Origin: Bin87 sp965204905
Lineage (GTDB): Bacteria > Chloroflexota > Dehalococcoidia > Lucifugimonadales > UBA3495
Direction: 5' to 3'
NCBI GenBank assembly: GCA_965204905.1
Contig: OZ242042.1
Location: forward strand, 3,844,001 to 3,908,000
DNA length: 64,000 nucleotides
Each line of letters begins with the position of its first letter. Position 1 is the stretch's first letter. The position numbers and the translations under genes are program-made. The notes below the pieces were generated by a model. That model saw nothing but the letters and a program-made list of their open reading frames with translations, did no database searches and was not told the origin of the DNA. Shown here piece by piece: positions 56,601 through 63,583 of this stretch.

Positions 56601-57420
56601 CGGCGGCGCTGACGCCTCCCGCCGGGCCGGACAGGATGGCCCGCACCGCCATGCGGCTGGAGTCTGCGATGGGAGCCACGCCGCCGTTGGACTGCATGAT
56701 GAGCACGTCGCGCAGCCTGGGGTATGCCTCGAATCGCTGGGCCAGGTTGGCCAGGTAGCGGCTGAACACCGGGCCGACGTAAGAGTTGATGACGGTGGTG
56801 CTGAGGCGGTCGAACTCCTTGATCTGGGGAATGACCTCGTGGGACAGGGAGGCGTACAGGTCGGGATAACGCTGCCGAATGATCTCCGATGCTCGCTGCT
56901 CGTGGGACGGATTCAGGTACGAGAACAGGAAACAGACCGCCAGCGCCTCGGCTCCCTCCCGCACCAGGTAGTCCAGGTTCTCAATCAGCGCGGCCTCGTC
57001 CAGGGGTCGCTCCACCTTGCCGCTGGCGCGGATGCGTTCGGGGATGCCCACGCGCAGGTAGCGGGCGGCCAGTGGCTCAACCATGGTCATGCGCAGGTTG
57101 TAGCGGTCCTCTTTGAGGCCCTCCCGCATCTCCAGCAGGTCGCGGAAGCCGTCGGTGGTGATGAGGCCCACCGTCGCGCCCTTGCGTTCCACCAGAGTAT
57201 TGGTAGCGACGGTGGACCCGTGGATCACCAGGTCGGTGTCGCCGAGGAACCGGTCGAGGGACTGGCCGTAAGCGTCGGCGGCGTCCCGCAATCCGGCAAT
57301 GACGCCGATGGACGGGTCGTCAGGGGTGGTCGCGGTCTTGAAGAAACGCGGTTGGCCGGTTTCTCCGGCCACTACGAAGTCGGTAAAGGTGCCTCCGACG
57401 TCTATCCCGATTTTGTACAC
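53686..57420 (-). CDS. HyuA-HyuB fusion (5-oxoprolinase/hydantoinase family)
   Basis: The product is 1244 residues. Residues 1 to about 690 are HyuA-like (MYKIGIDVGGTFTDFVVAGE, SNGGVAPIADSSRMAVRAIL, SGPAGGVSAAAYLGQM, FDMGGTSTDISLIENGVPYI), an ATP-binding actin-like fold. From about 715 to 1220 it is HyuB-like (EHRLESIAQEMTEAMLRTAM, SRDFSTAILDGDCQLVAQGE, GDLFILNDPYFGGSHLPDIT, and the Gly-rich end CLSSGGGGYGDAAERD). Such fusions act as 5-oxoprolinases, N-methylhydantoinases or related ATP-dependent amidohydrolases or carboxylases; the substrate cannot be told. It is divergent from an aminotransferase gene. Confidence 0.93.
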   Translation of the reverse strand: MYKIGIDVGGTFTDFVVAGETGQPRFFKTATTPDDPSIGVIAGLRDAADAYGQSLDRFLGDTDLVIHGSTVATNTLVERKGATVGLITTDGFRDLLEMREGLKEDRYNLRMTMVEPLAARYLRVGIPERIRASGKVERPLDEAALIENLDYLVREGAEALAVCFLFSYLNPSHEQRASEIIRQRYPDLYASLSHEVIPQIKEFDRLSTTVINSYVGPVFSRYLANLAQRFEAYPRLRDVLIMQSNGGVAPIADSSRMAVRAILSGPAGGVSAAAYLGQMLGESKIIAFDMGGTSTDISLIENGVPYIANEKFEAGWKIAAPMIDIHTLGAGGGSIARVDEGGILHVGPESAGAEPGPACYGRGGENPTVTDASLALGYLDAANFLGGRASLDTAAAEQALTDHVGAPLNLSTVESAFGVFKVVCTSIAEGIRLMSVQRGVDPRDFTIMGFGGASGLHASEVARQLEVPKVYIPASAPVLSAYGMLNTDIKYDFFRSYPVSLDRLDLDELRSILEELATQGRDKLHDQGMPSDALEIQYSADMRYLDQIYEVTVPMPDPTLPDSEFIARLTANFHSRYQELYSYNQQDQEVRLVTLRVAAVGKLPRIAQLDQTPAGGAADPVASRRIYLGEWQDAPTYAADTLPAGAEIDGPAILESEFTTILVWPGDRATVDAMGGVELRVNLDTAHVPQDTGTDTAGADADPITLAVVEHRLESIAQEMTEAMLRTAMSQILNSSRDFSTAILDGDCQLVAQGEGIPVHISALPVAGAAVRDYFGDDIHDGDLFILNDPYFGGSHLPDITIIRPVFHQGRLLFYGVNRAHHSDVGGGTHGGYNPGANEIFQEGLRIPPLKLYDQGVPRYDLLQMMSANVRQSENFLGDLNAQIGSVMLAARRIGDLLAEYGPDRLMAVVSEILAATERQVRRFISGWPDGVYHGESFVDDDGFDSKLVPIRAKVTIAGDSMTIDLSDSSPQVEGFINSAYANTRSLAHAAIMYLAPMDVARNEGSMRPVQIIAPRGLVVNANPPAPVCMSTNHCAEEVVEAVFKALAPAIPAAVSAGFSRRLRYAITGHDPRTGRQFIWHFFLARGGGGASEGYDGWSNVGEINVAGGIRSPSIEVTEERFPFFIERHELRPDSGGVGAWRGGLGAVCDLVYEGEGPALLNTAGDGIVVPPFGLFGADDGLPHHYKIVNNGTERVLGSKEVGVVVNPGDHIVCLSSGGGGYGDAAERDKDAAEWDVKNGYVTR

Positions 57421-57498
57421 CTGTGGCCTCCTGATGCGTTTGGCGGCAATTGTGTCCTATCGTCAGCATCATACGCCATGACGGTGGCGTTCCGTATT

Positions 57499-57523
57499 GG
57501 ATGGTCCATCCGTTTGCTATACT
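57499..57523 (+). promoter_or_regulatory. Divergent promoter region with palindrome
   Basis: The 128-base gap between the divergent HyuA-HyuB and aminotransferase genes holds a perfect palindrome GGATGG-T-CCATCC (57499-57511) immediately before TATACT (57518-57523), which would be the -10 for the aminotransferase gene (no clear -35). The palindrome is placed as an operator would be. Confidence 0.4.
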
Positions 57524-57548
57524 CTCGCGAACGGAGAAGGAGGCGATC

Positions 57549-58454
57549 ATGGCGGATTACACTGCATATTTCAACGGCGAGTGGATACCCTTCAGCGAGG
57601 TCAAGATCGACCCCATGGACCGGGGCTTCCTGGTGGGAGACGTAATCTTCGACGTGGCCCGGACTTTCAACGGCAAGAGCTTTCGCATGGAGCAGCACAT
57701 CGACCGGCTCTACCGTTCGCTGAAGTACGTTCGCATCGATCCCGGACTCTCTCCGCGCGAGATGTACGACATCAGCGAGGAGGCCATCGCCCGCAACGAG
57801 TACCTGCGGGAAGAGGCGGGGGACTTCACCATAACCCAGTTCATTACCCGCGGCCCGGGTAGCTGGTCCCGCGACGCCGGGCCTCCCACGGTATGCGTGA
57901 AGATCTCGGCGGCGGCGTTCGGACGCTACGCAAAACTGTACAACGACGGCGCCCACGGCGTGATCACTCGCACCCGGAGCTATCCGGTCGATGCCCTCGA
58001 CCCCAAGGTCAAGCACTACAGCCGCATGAACTTCAATCTGGCCGACCTGGAGGCGGCGGATGTGGACCCGGAGGGCTGGCCCATCCTGACGGACGCCGAA
58101 GGCAACCTGACCGAAGGGACGGGCTATAACGTATTCCTGGTCACCGACGGAGTGATCCGCACACCGGGGGATCGAAACATCCTCCAGGGCATCTCCAGGG
58201 GGATGGTGTTCGACCTGGCAGAGCAGCTTGAGATTCCGCTGGTGGAGGAAGACCTGCAACCCTATGACATGTACACCGCCGACGAGGCGTTCTTTTCCAG
58301 CACCACCCCTTGCGTGCTGCCGGTAACCGTCGTGGATAAGCGGGAGATTGGAGACGGACGGCCCGGGCCGATAGTCCAGCAACTCTTGTCCGCATGGAGC
58401 GAGACCGTAGGACTGGACATCGTTGACCAGATGGCCCGGTTCGACCGGGGCTAG
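57549..58454 (+). CDS. Class IV aminotransferase (branched-chain/D-amino-acid type)
   Basis: The product is 301 residues from the ATG at 57549 with AAGGAGG upstream. The fold-type IV PLP enzyme shows PMDRGFLVGDVIFDVARTFN, FRMEQHIDRLYRSLKYV, the PLP Lys in DPKVKHYSRMNFNLADLEAA, the Glu in GNLTEGTGYNVFLV and the phosphate loop around SSTTPCVLPVTVVD. It is similar to branched-chain aminotransferase, D-amino-acid transaminase and (R)-selective amine transaminases. The substrate is not decided by visible motifs. It may be co-regulated with the divergent hydantoinase-like gene. Confidence 0.9.
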   Translation: MADYTAYFNGEWIPFSEVKIDPMDRGFLVGDVIFDVARTFNGKSFRMEQHIDRLYRSLKYVRIDPGLSPREMYDISEEAIARNEYLREEAGDFTITQFITRGPGSWSRDAGPPTVCVKISAAAFGRYAKLYNDGAHGVITRTRSYPVDALDPKVKHYSRMNFNLADLEAADVDPEGWPILTDAEGNLTEGTGYNVFLVTDGVIRTPGDRNILQGISRGMVFDLAEQLEIPLVEEDLQPYDMYTADEAFFSSTTPCVLPVTVVDKREIGDGRPGPIVQQLLSAWSETVGLDIVDQMARFDRG

Positions 58455-58476
58455 GAGGGCTTTTTGGCGGCACGGG

Positions 58477-59217
58477 TTATGGTTGCTGCCGCCGGAACTG
58501 TTCTCTGAGGCGGGCGAGTTCGGCTTCAGCGTCGTCGGCCCGGGCTCGCTGGGCATCGGCCAGGGCTTCGGCAGCGTCGGCGCGGGCTTCGGCGGCGACG
58601 CGCTTGTCGATGGTCAGGCCCGTGGCTGGATCCAGCACGTCAAACTCCTGCCGGCCATCCCAGTAGAACGCCACGCCCAGCAACTCGCTGCGTCCGCGTA
58701 CCGAACCGTCGAAGCCAAACTCCAGCTCATACTCCTGGTACCGGTCGCCAACCAGCCGCTCCCCGGTAATCGCCTGTCCGTAGAGCTCGCCGCCGGTAGG
58801 GTCAAACCGCCAGTACTCGGCGATTTGCAACTGCTGGTACAACTCCCGTTTCCGGCCCAGGTCGTTCTCCGCTGTGCTTGGCGACGCCACTTCCATCACG
58901 AAGTCCGGCGCCTTTCCGGTTTCCCATACCCAGAAGTTCGGCAGGTTCTCCCGTATCCCTTCACTATCCACATCGAAGGCGATGAAGAGATCTGGACCCA
59001 CTCTGCGGTTGCCGTTGGTTATGTCGTATGAGACGAACACTCCGCCCGAAATGAACACGTCCGGGCGGTCTTCGTAGCGCTCGGACAGAAGGTGAGCGAT
59101 ACGGCGTATGGGCAGGTCTTGCTGCATACCGTCCTCTTCCCGTTCCTTCTCTTCGTAGAAGATGTCCGGGAGCGTCCGGTTAATCCAGGCGTTGGTGATG
59201 GTTCTGGTGGCTGCCAT
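58477..59217 (-). CDS. Uma2-family protein with C-terminal coiled coil (copy 4)
   Basis: The product is 246 residues from the ATG at 59217 (MAATRTITNAWINRTLPDIF), with GGAGG 8 bases upstream. It is very similar to copy 3: DVFISGGVFVSYDITNGNRR, GPDLFIAFDVDSEG, DFVMEVASPSTAENDLGRKR and EYWRFDPTGGELYGQAI. A long Ala/Arg/Glu coiled coil (AEARADAAEALADAQRARAD) ends the protein. It converges on the aminotransferase gene with 22 bases between stops. Confidence 0.88.
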   Translation of the reverse strand: MAATRTITNAWINRTLPDIFYEEKEREEDGMQQDLPIRRIAHLLSERYEDRPDVFISGGVFVSYDITNGNRRVGPDLFIAFDVDSEGIRENLPNFWVWETGKAPDFVMEVASPSTAENDLGRKRELYQQLQIAEYWRFDPTGGELYGQAITGERLVGDRYQEYELEFGFDGSVRGRSELLGVAFYWDGRQEFDVLDPATGLTIDKRVAAEARADAAEALADAQRARADDAEAELARLREQFRRQQP

Positions 59218-59566
59218 TGCAGAGCCTCCGGCATTGGGTTGCATGGCGGGATAACTCGATTATAGGCGGTCTGTACGACGCTCTCAACGGTGGACGGTGC
59301 TCACACGTACCCAGTTGTCATCGCGAGGAGCGCAGCGACGTGGCGATCCCGTTGACTGAACGGCGGCTGCTTTCCCGACGGGATTGCCACGCTCCGCTCG
59401 CAATGACAGGTTGGGCGAAAGTGGGTACGCGTGAGTGGACTGTGGAACCGCACCCTCTGATGGGGCCGGTTTCAAGCGGGAATCTTGCGAGGTGATAAAC
59501 TGCGACCGAAGAACGGTTCCGGCACGATTTGAAGGGGCGTTGCGACAACGCCGGAGGAGGGCTTTC
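59218..59566. other. Intergenic region with a dispersed repeat
   Basis: No gene was seen. It contains a CATTGCGAGG-type repeat (59316-59408) and the leader of the LVIVD-type gene. Confidence 0.6.
59316..59408. repeat. CATTGCGAGGAGC...GCAATGACA dispersed repeat, full copy
   Basis: TGTCATCGCGAGGAGCGCAG at the left and CTCGCAATGACA at the right, with interior TTGACTGAACGGCGG. About 93 bp, the same size as the copy at 49975-50067. Confidence 0.8.
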
Positions 59567-60781
59567 ATGTCAACCCGAACGCAGGAAATCAAGAATATGC
59601 GGCTGATTTCCCACGTCGATCTGAACGGGTACAACAACATCGGCGAGGGAGTGGACCTGCACCAGACGGCCAACGGGCGGCGCATCTTCTACATGGCTCA
59701 CGAGAGCGCGCCCAAGGATTTTACGAGCGTGGACGTTACCGACCTGGCCAACCCCAAAGTGGTGGCGCAAACCGACCTGGACTACAACCACCTGCGCTCC
59801 AACTCGCTGTCCATCGTGGGCGACACGATGCTGGTGGCGTACCAGTCGCAGCAGCACGGTCAGCCGGGCACGGGTATGGGCGTGTTTGACATCAGCAACC
59901 CGGAAGCGCCCAGGCGGATCGCCACTTACGACGCGCAAGGCCCCGGTTCGCGCGGCTGTCATTGTCTGTGGTGGGTGGACGGCGACTACGCGCACCTGGC
60001 GACGGGAACGCCTGACTCCAAGCCCAACGATCCGAAGGATGACCAGTTCTACGTCATCATGGATATGAGCAACCCTGCGAATCCGAGGGAGGCCGGCCGC
60101 TGGTGGCTGCCCGGCACGCAGGAGAGCGACGACGCCCCGCCGCCGGCGCGGCATCCCTATCTGGACGTGGGCCACAGCGTCCACAACACCAACGTGTACC
60201 CCAACCGTCCCGACCGGGCGTACTGCGGCTGGAAGGACTCCGGCGTCATCACGCTGGACATCTCCGACGTGTCCCGTCCGCAGATGGTCGCCCAGTTGAA
60301 CTACGCGCCGCCGTTCCCGGGGTTCACCCACACGGTGCTGCCGCTGTTCAGCCGCGACCTGCTGGTGGTTACGCAGGAGGCCACCGCGTTGGGCGGCGCC
60401 GACTATCCCAAGCTGGTGTGGCTGATGGACAACCGGCTGGAGACCAACCCGGTAATTATCAGCACGCTGCCCATGCAGGACACCGACGACTTCTTCAACC
60501 GACCGGGGCGCTATGGGGCGCACAACATCCACGAGAACCGGCCGGGCGAGCTATCCCTGCAAACCGATACGCTGGTGTACGCCACCTTTTTCAACGCGGG
60601 CATCCGGGTGTTCGACACGACCAACCCCTTCCAGCCTGAGGAGGTCGCTTACTTCGTGCCGGAGATTCCGGAGGGCGCAGACGCCAACGGCATCAACGAC
60701 GTACACGTGGACGAGAACGGCATCATGTACGTGGTGGATAGGTTGCACGGCGGGTTGTACATATTGGAGCTGAATATTTAG
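59567..60781 (+). CDS. LVIVD-repeat beta-propeller-like protein
   Basis: The product is 404 residues from the ATG at 59567 with GGAGGAGG upstream. Repeated short units of the type VxVxDISNPxxPxxVA are visible: FTSVDVTDLANPKVVAQTDL, MGVFDISNPEAPRRIATYDA, YVIMDMSNPANPREAGRWWL, GVITLDISDVSRPQMVAQL and IRVFDTTNPFQPEEVAYFVP. This suggests a beta-propeller. No signal peptide is present, unusual for a family often exported. It may bind a ligand or partner; the function is unknown. A cupin gene follows 30 bases later. Confidence 0.82.
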   Translation: MSTRTQEIKNMRLISHVDLNGYNNIGEGVDLHQTANGRRIFYMAHESAPKDFTSVDVTDLANPKVVAQTDLDYNHLRSNSLSIVGDTMLVAYQSQQHGQPGTGMGVFDISNPEAPRRIATYDAQGPGSRGCHCLWWVDGDYAHLATGTPDSKPNDPKDDQFYVIMDMSNPANPREAGRWWLPGTQESDDAPPPARHPYLDVGHSVHNTNVYPNRPDRAYCGWKDSGVITLDISDVSRPQMVAQLNYAPPFPGFTHTVLPLFSRDLLVVTQEATALGGADYPKLVWLMDNRLETNPVIISTLPMQDTDDFFNRPGRYGAHNIHENRPGELSLQTDTLVYATFFNAGIRVFDTTNPFQPEEVAYFVPEIPEGADANGINDVHVDENGIMYVVDRLHGGLYILELNI

Positions 60782-60811
60782 CGCCGAATTTGACACAGGG
60801 AGACTTTACCG

Positions 60812-61189
60812 ATGAACATTCAAACTTTGGAACAAAGTCCGCGGAACCACCGGGGCGGGCAAGTGTCGCACCTGCTGCTGGGGGCTGGTCAGTTTGGGTC
60901 GGAGAACCTGGCCGTCACCTGGGTTGAGGGCGAACCGGGCAGCGAGCAGGCCGTCCATTCACACCAGGGGCGGGAGCAGATGTACGTGATTGTGCAGGGA
61001 CGGGGAGCCATGCGGGTCGGCGACGAGGTGGAAGAGGTCGGCGCCGGCACACTTATTTTCGTGCCGCCGGACACCGACCACTCCATCCGCAACATCGGGG
61101 ATGACAAGCTAATCTACGTCTCGTCCACCTCGCCGCCGTTCGCCATGCAGGAGGGGCGCACCAACTGGACAACGCCGAGCGGAGGGTAG
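60812..61189 (+). CDS. Cupin-domain protein
   Basis: The product is 125 residues: one cupin barrel with metal-site motif 1 EQAVHSHQGREQMYVIVQGR (HxH..E) and motif 2 LIFVPPDTDHSIRNIGDD (His). It may be a small metal-binding dioxygenase, isomerase or ligand sensor. AGGGAG precedes the ATG. It probably forms an operon with the LVIVD-type gene. Confidence 0.87.
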   Translation: MNIQTLEQSPRNHRGGQVSHLLLGAGQFGSENLAVTWVEGEPGSEQAVHSHQGREQMYVIVQGRGAMRVGDEVEEVGAGTLIFVPPDTDHSIRNIGDDKLIYVSSTSPPFAMQEGRTNWTTPSGG

Positions 61190-61209
61190 GACGGGGTTTC
61201 GTTTGTGGT

Positions 61210-61238
61210 GTAGGGGCAGGTTTCAAACCTGCCCCTAC
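61210..61238. repeat. GTAGGGGCAGGTTT palindrome
   Basis: A perfect 14-bp-stem palindrome of the GTAGGGGC family. It lies 20 bases after the cupin stop and resembles a transcript end. Confidence 0.8.
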
Positions 61239-61270
61239 GAGTACCCTTCCGAGATGATTGGCGCTGCGCC

Positions 61271-61299
61271 GAGATTGCCACGCTGCGCTCGCAATGACA
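61271..61299. repeat. Right half of the GCAATGACA dispersed repeat
   Basis: GAGATTGCCACGCTGCGCTC then GCAATGACA, the right half only of the unit seen whole at 49975-50067. It sits between convergent cupin and oxidoreductase genes. Confidence 0.75.
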
Positions 61300-61344
61300 A
61301 CCGGGGTCCGCTCCAGCCGGAACGGTAGGGGCAGACGCCCAATC

Positions 61345-62382
61345 CTACAGGGGCAGATATATAGCCTGGCCGGTCATGGCGCTGCGGCCGACGGCTTCGG
61401 TCCATTCCATGTAATGTACTCCGGTCTCGAAGGCCACCATGTCCACAATCTCCGTGCCGCGTATGGCGTTGGTGAACTGTTCCTCGACGCGGTAGCGGGC
61501 CTGGGCTTCCGGCGGGTTGGGAACCTCGGTAAGCTCGGCGTCGCCGCGCTTGCCGGCCCAGACGCGGCGCTGGGAATCGACGTGGATGGTGCCGTCCGTA
61601 CCGAACATCCAGATCTGGCTGCCTCGATTCAGGCCGGACGTGGCGCTCATCTGCATGTGGACCTGGGCGCCGTTGGCCAACTCGTAGAGGATGTCGATGT
61701 GGTCAGGGATAGATACGGACGTGAGGTGTCCGGCGTCGTCTCTCCGGTACGGCACGTGGATCTTGCCCATCGCCATCACCCTGGCGCCGCGCCCTAGCCA
61801 GCGCATCATGGACTCGTAGGACGCGCCGATGTTGAGGGTGTTGTAGCCACTGAGGGCACGGTCGTGTCGCCAGTGCAGGGGGCCGTCGAAATCGGCAAAG
61901 TTGTTCTGTAGCGACGTGAAATCGACCGACAGCAGTTCGCCCAGGTATCCCTCGTCGATCAGCCGCTTGATGACGTTGTCGATGGTGTAGCTCGTGGATG
62001 TGGGCGTGAGTTGGCAAACCAGGTGCGGGTGCGCCCGTGACGCGCGCAGCATATCGCGGGCCTCCTCAGCGTCGTTGGCCATGCGCGCCTCGGTGAGCAC
62101 GTGCTTGCCGGCCTCCAGGGCGGCCAGGGTCATGGCGCGGTGCATGTAGGGCCAGGTGCCGATGCAGACGGCGTTGATCTCGTCGTCCTCCAGCACCTCG
62201 CGCCAGTGTCCGTACACCTTGGGGATGTTGAACTGGTCGGCGATGACGCGGCCGGACTGGACGGTGCGGTTGGCTACGGCGACGATCTCACAGTCGTCCA
62301 CCCCCTGGAATCCGGGAATGTGACGGTTGCGGACGTTGCCGCCGGCGCCGATCAAGCCGACCCTGATGGGTTCTTGAGACAT
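61345..62382 (-). CDS. Gfo/Idh/MocA-family oxidoreductase
   Basis: The product is 345 residues from the ATG at 62382 with AGGAGG 6-7 bases upstream. The N-terminal NAD(P)-binding Rossmann fold (IRVGLIGAGGNVRNRHIPGF) is followed by INAVCIGTWPYMHRAMTLAA and HVLTEARMANDAEEARDML, where Arg replaces the common Lys of the EKP motif. In the C-terminal domain, HWRHDRALSGYNTLNIGASY suggests the substrate site His. It acts on a sugar or inositol-like compound. The EKP-to-EAR change could lower or alter dehydrogenase activity. Confidence 0.88.
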   Translation of the reverse strand: MSQEPIRVGLIGAGGNVRNRHIPGFQGVDDCEIVAVANRTVQSGRVIADQFNIPKVYGHWREVLEDDEINAVCIGTWPYMHRAMTLAALEAGKHVLTEARMANDAEEARDMLRASRAHPHLVCQLTPTSTSYTIDNVIKRLIDEGYLGELLSVDFTSLQNNFADFDGPLHWRHDRALSGYNTLNIGASYESMMRWLGRGARVMAMGKIHVPYRRDDAGHLTSVSIPDHIDILYELANGAQVHMQMSATSGLNRGSQIWMFGTDGTIHVDSQRRVWAGKRGDAELTEVPNPPEAQARYRVEEQFTNAIRGTEIVDMVAFETGVHYMEWTEAVGRSAMTGQAIYLPL

Positions 62383-62496
62383 GGTTTTCCTCCTGGGTAG
62401 TTGGTGATGTTCAAGAGGGGATTTGCCGGGATGTATAATGCGGGCGAACGGGTCTATCGGCAAGTGGACTCACCGGAACGGCAGGGAGGTTTGAAT

Positions 62497-63372
62497 ATGG
62501 TCATCAGCAAGCAGGCCACGACCTACGAGGTTGACATTGAGGACGTGGAGTATTTGCGGCATGGGGATACGCCGCTGCTGGCGCGTCTGTTCAGGCCCCA
62601 GGGCGACGGGCCTTTCCCCATCATGGTGGAGCTGCACGGCGGCGCGTGGGTGCGGGGAGACCGTCTGATTGGCAATGCGGCGAACGAGACGCTGGCGCGG
62701 AACGGCGTCATCGTTGCGGCCCTGGATTTTCGCGTACCGCCGGTGGCGGGGTATCCAGCGTCGTTTGCCGACATTCACTACGCGATTCGCTGGTGCAAGG
62801 CGCAGGCCGAAAGCTGGAACGGCGTACCCGGCAAGGTCGGCGCGATGGGCACGTCCAGCGGGGCGCACCAAGCTATGCTGCTGGGGATGCGGCCCAATGA
62901 TCCGCGCTATGCCGCGCTGCCGTCATCGAACGGCGCGACGGGAGTGGATGGGACGTTGGCCGGCGTGGTGATGGTGTCGCCGGTGATTGATCCGCTGGGG
63001 CGGTACCGGTACGCCAAGGGCCTGCGGGACGACGTTACGCCGCCGGCCGGCATGGCGGAGCGGGTTGCGCCGATGCACGATCTGTACTGGGGGACGGAGG
63101 AGGCCATGGCGGAGGCCGCGCCGGCGCGGGCGCTGGCCGCCGGCGAACGCATGGAGCTGCCGCCGACGTTGTGCCTGGCCCGCACCTACGAGGATGCGCA
63201 CCCGCGTCCTGACCTGGAAGAGTTCATAGCTCAGTACCGCAAGGCCGGTGGACAACTCGACTTCAAAGTCTTTGAGGGAGAGGGAGAAAGGATCCTGGAG
63301 GATGTGTCCACGCCGATGGCTCAAGAGGCGCTGGAACTGATGACGTCGTTCATCCGTCAGCACATCGGGTGA
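62497..63372 (+). CDS. Alpha/beta hydrolase (esterase/lipase-like)
   Basis: The product is 291 residues from the ATG at 62497 with AGGGAGG upstream. Oxyanion motif VELHGGAWVRGDR (HGGxW), strand AALDFRVPP and nucleophile elbow GAMGTSSGAHQAML (Ser). The acid may be in RTYEDAHPRPDLEEF. Where most relatives have the catalytic His (GxGH) the sequence is VFEGEGERILED, so that His is missing or supplied elsewhere. It may be an inactive or atypical hydrolase. It is divergent from the oxidoreductase gene, with about 115 bases between the two starts. Confidence 0.8.
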   Translation: MVISKQATTYEVDIEDVEYLRHGDTPLLARLFRPQGDGPFPIMVELHGGAWVRGDRLIGNAANETLARNGVIVAALDFRVPPVAGYPASFADIHYAIRWCKAQAESWNGVPGKVGAMGTSSGAHQAMLLGMRPNDPRYAALPSSNGATGVDGTLAGVVMVSPVIDPLGRYRYAKGLRDDVTPPAGMAERVAPMHDLYWGTEEAMAEAAPARALAAGERMELPPTLCLARTYEDAHPRPDLEEFIAQYRKAGGQLDFKVFEGEGERILEDVSTPMAQEALELMTSFIRQHIG

Positions 63373-63392
63373 GCGGGAGATTGGGTTGCGGT

Positions 63393-63420
63393 GTAGGGGC
63401 GAGGCATGCCTCGCCCCTAC
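63393..63420. repeat. GTAGGGGCGAGGCATGCCTC palindrome
   Basis: A perfect inverted repeat, 28 bases in all, GTAGGGGC family, 21 bases after the hydrolase stop. Confidence 0.85.
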
Positions 63421-63583
63421 GTGGGCCTTCCACGAGGCCGACAGTAGTTTTCCGCCGCGTTTGGGGGTGCAACTCGGTTTTAGTCAGAGTAAGGGCCGAT
63501 GTGGTGCTATACTCGCGCGCAGAGCATTGCATTGTTGTAAATCGGTAGATGTGGCCGAACCAGCAGCGAAAGGGGGCGAAATC

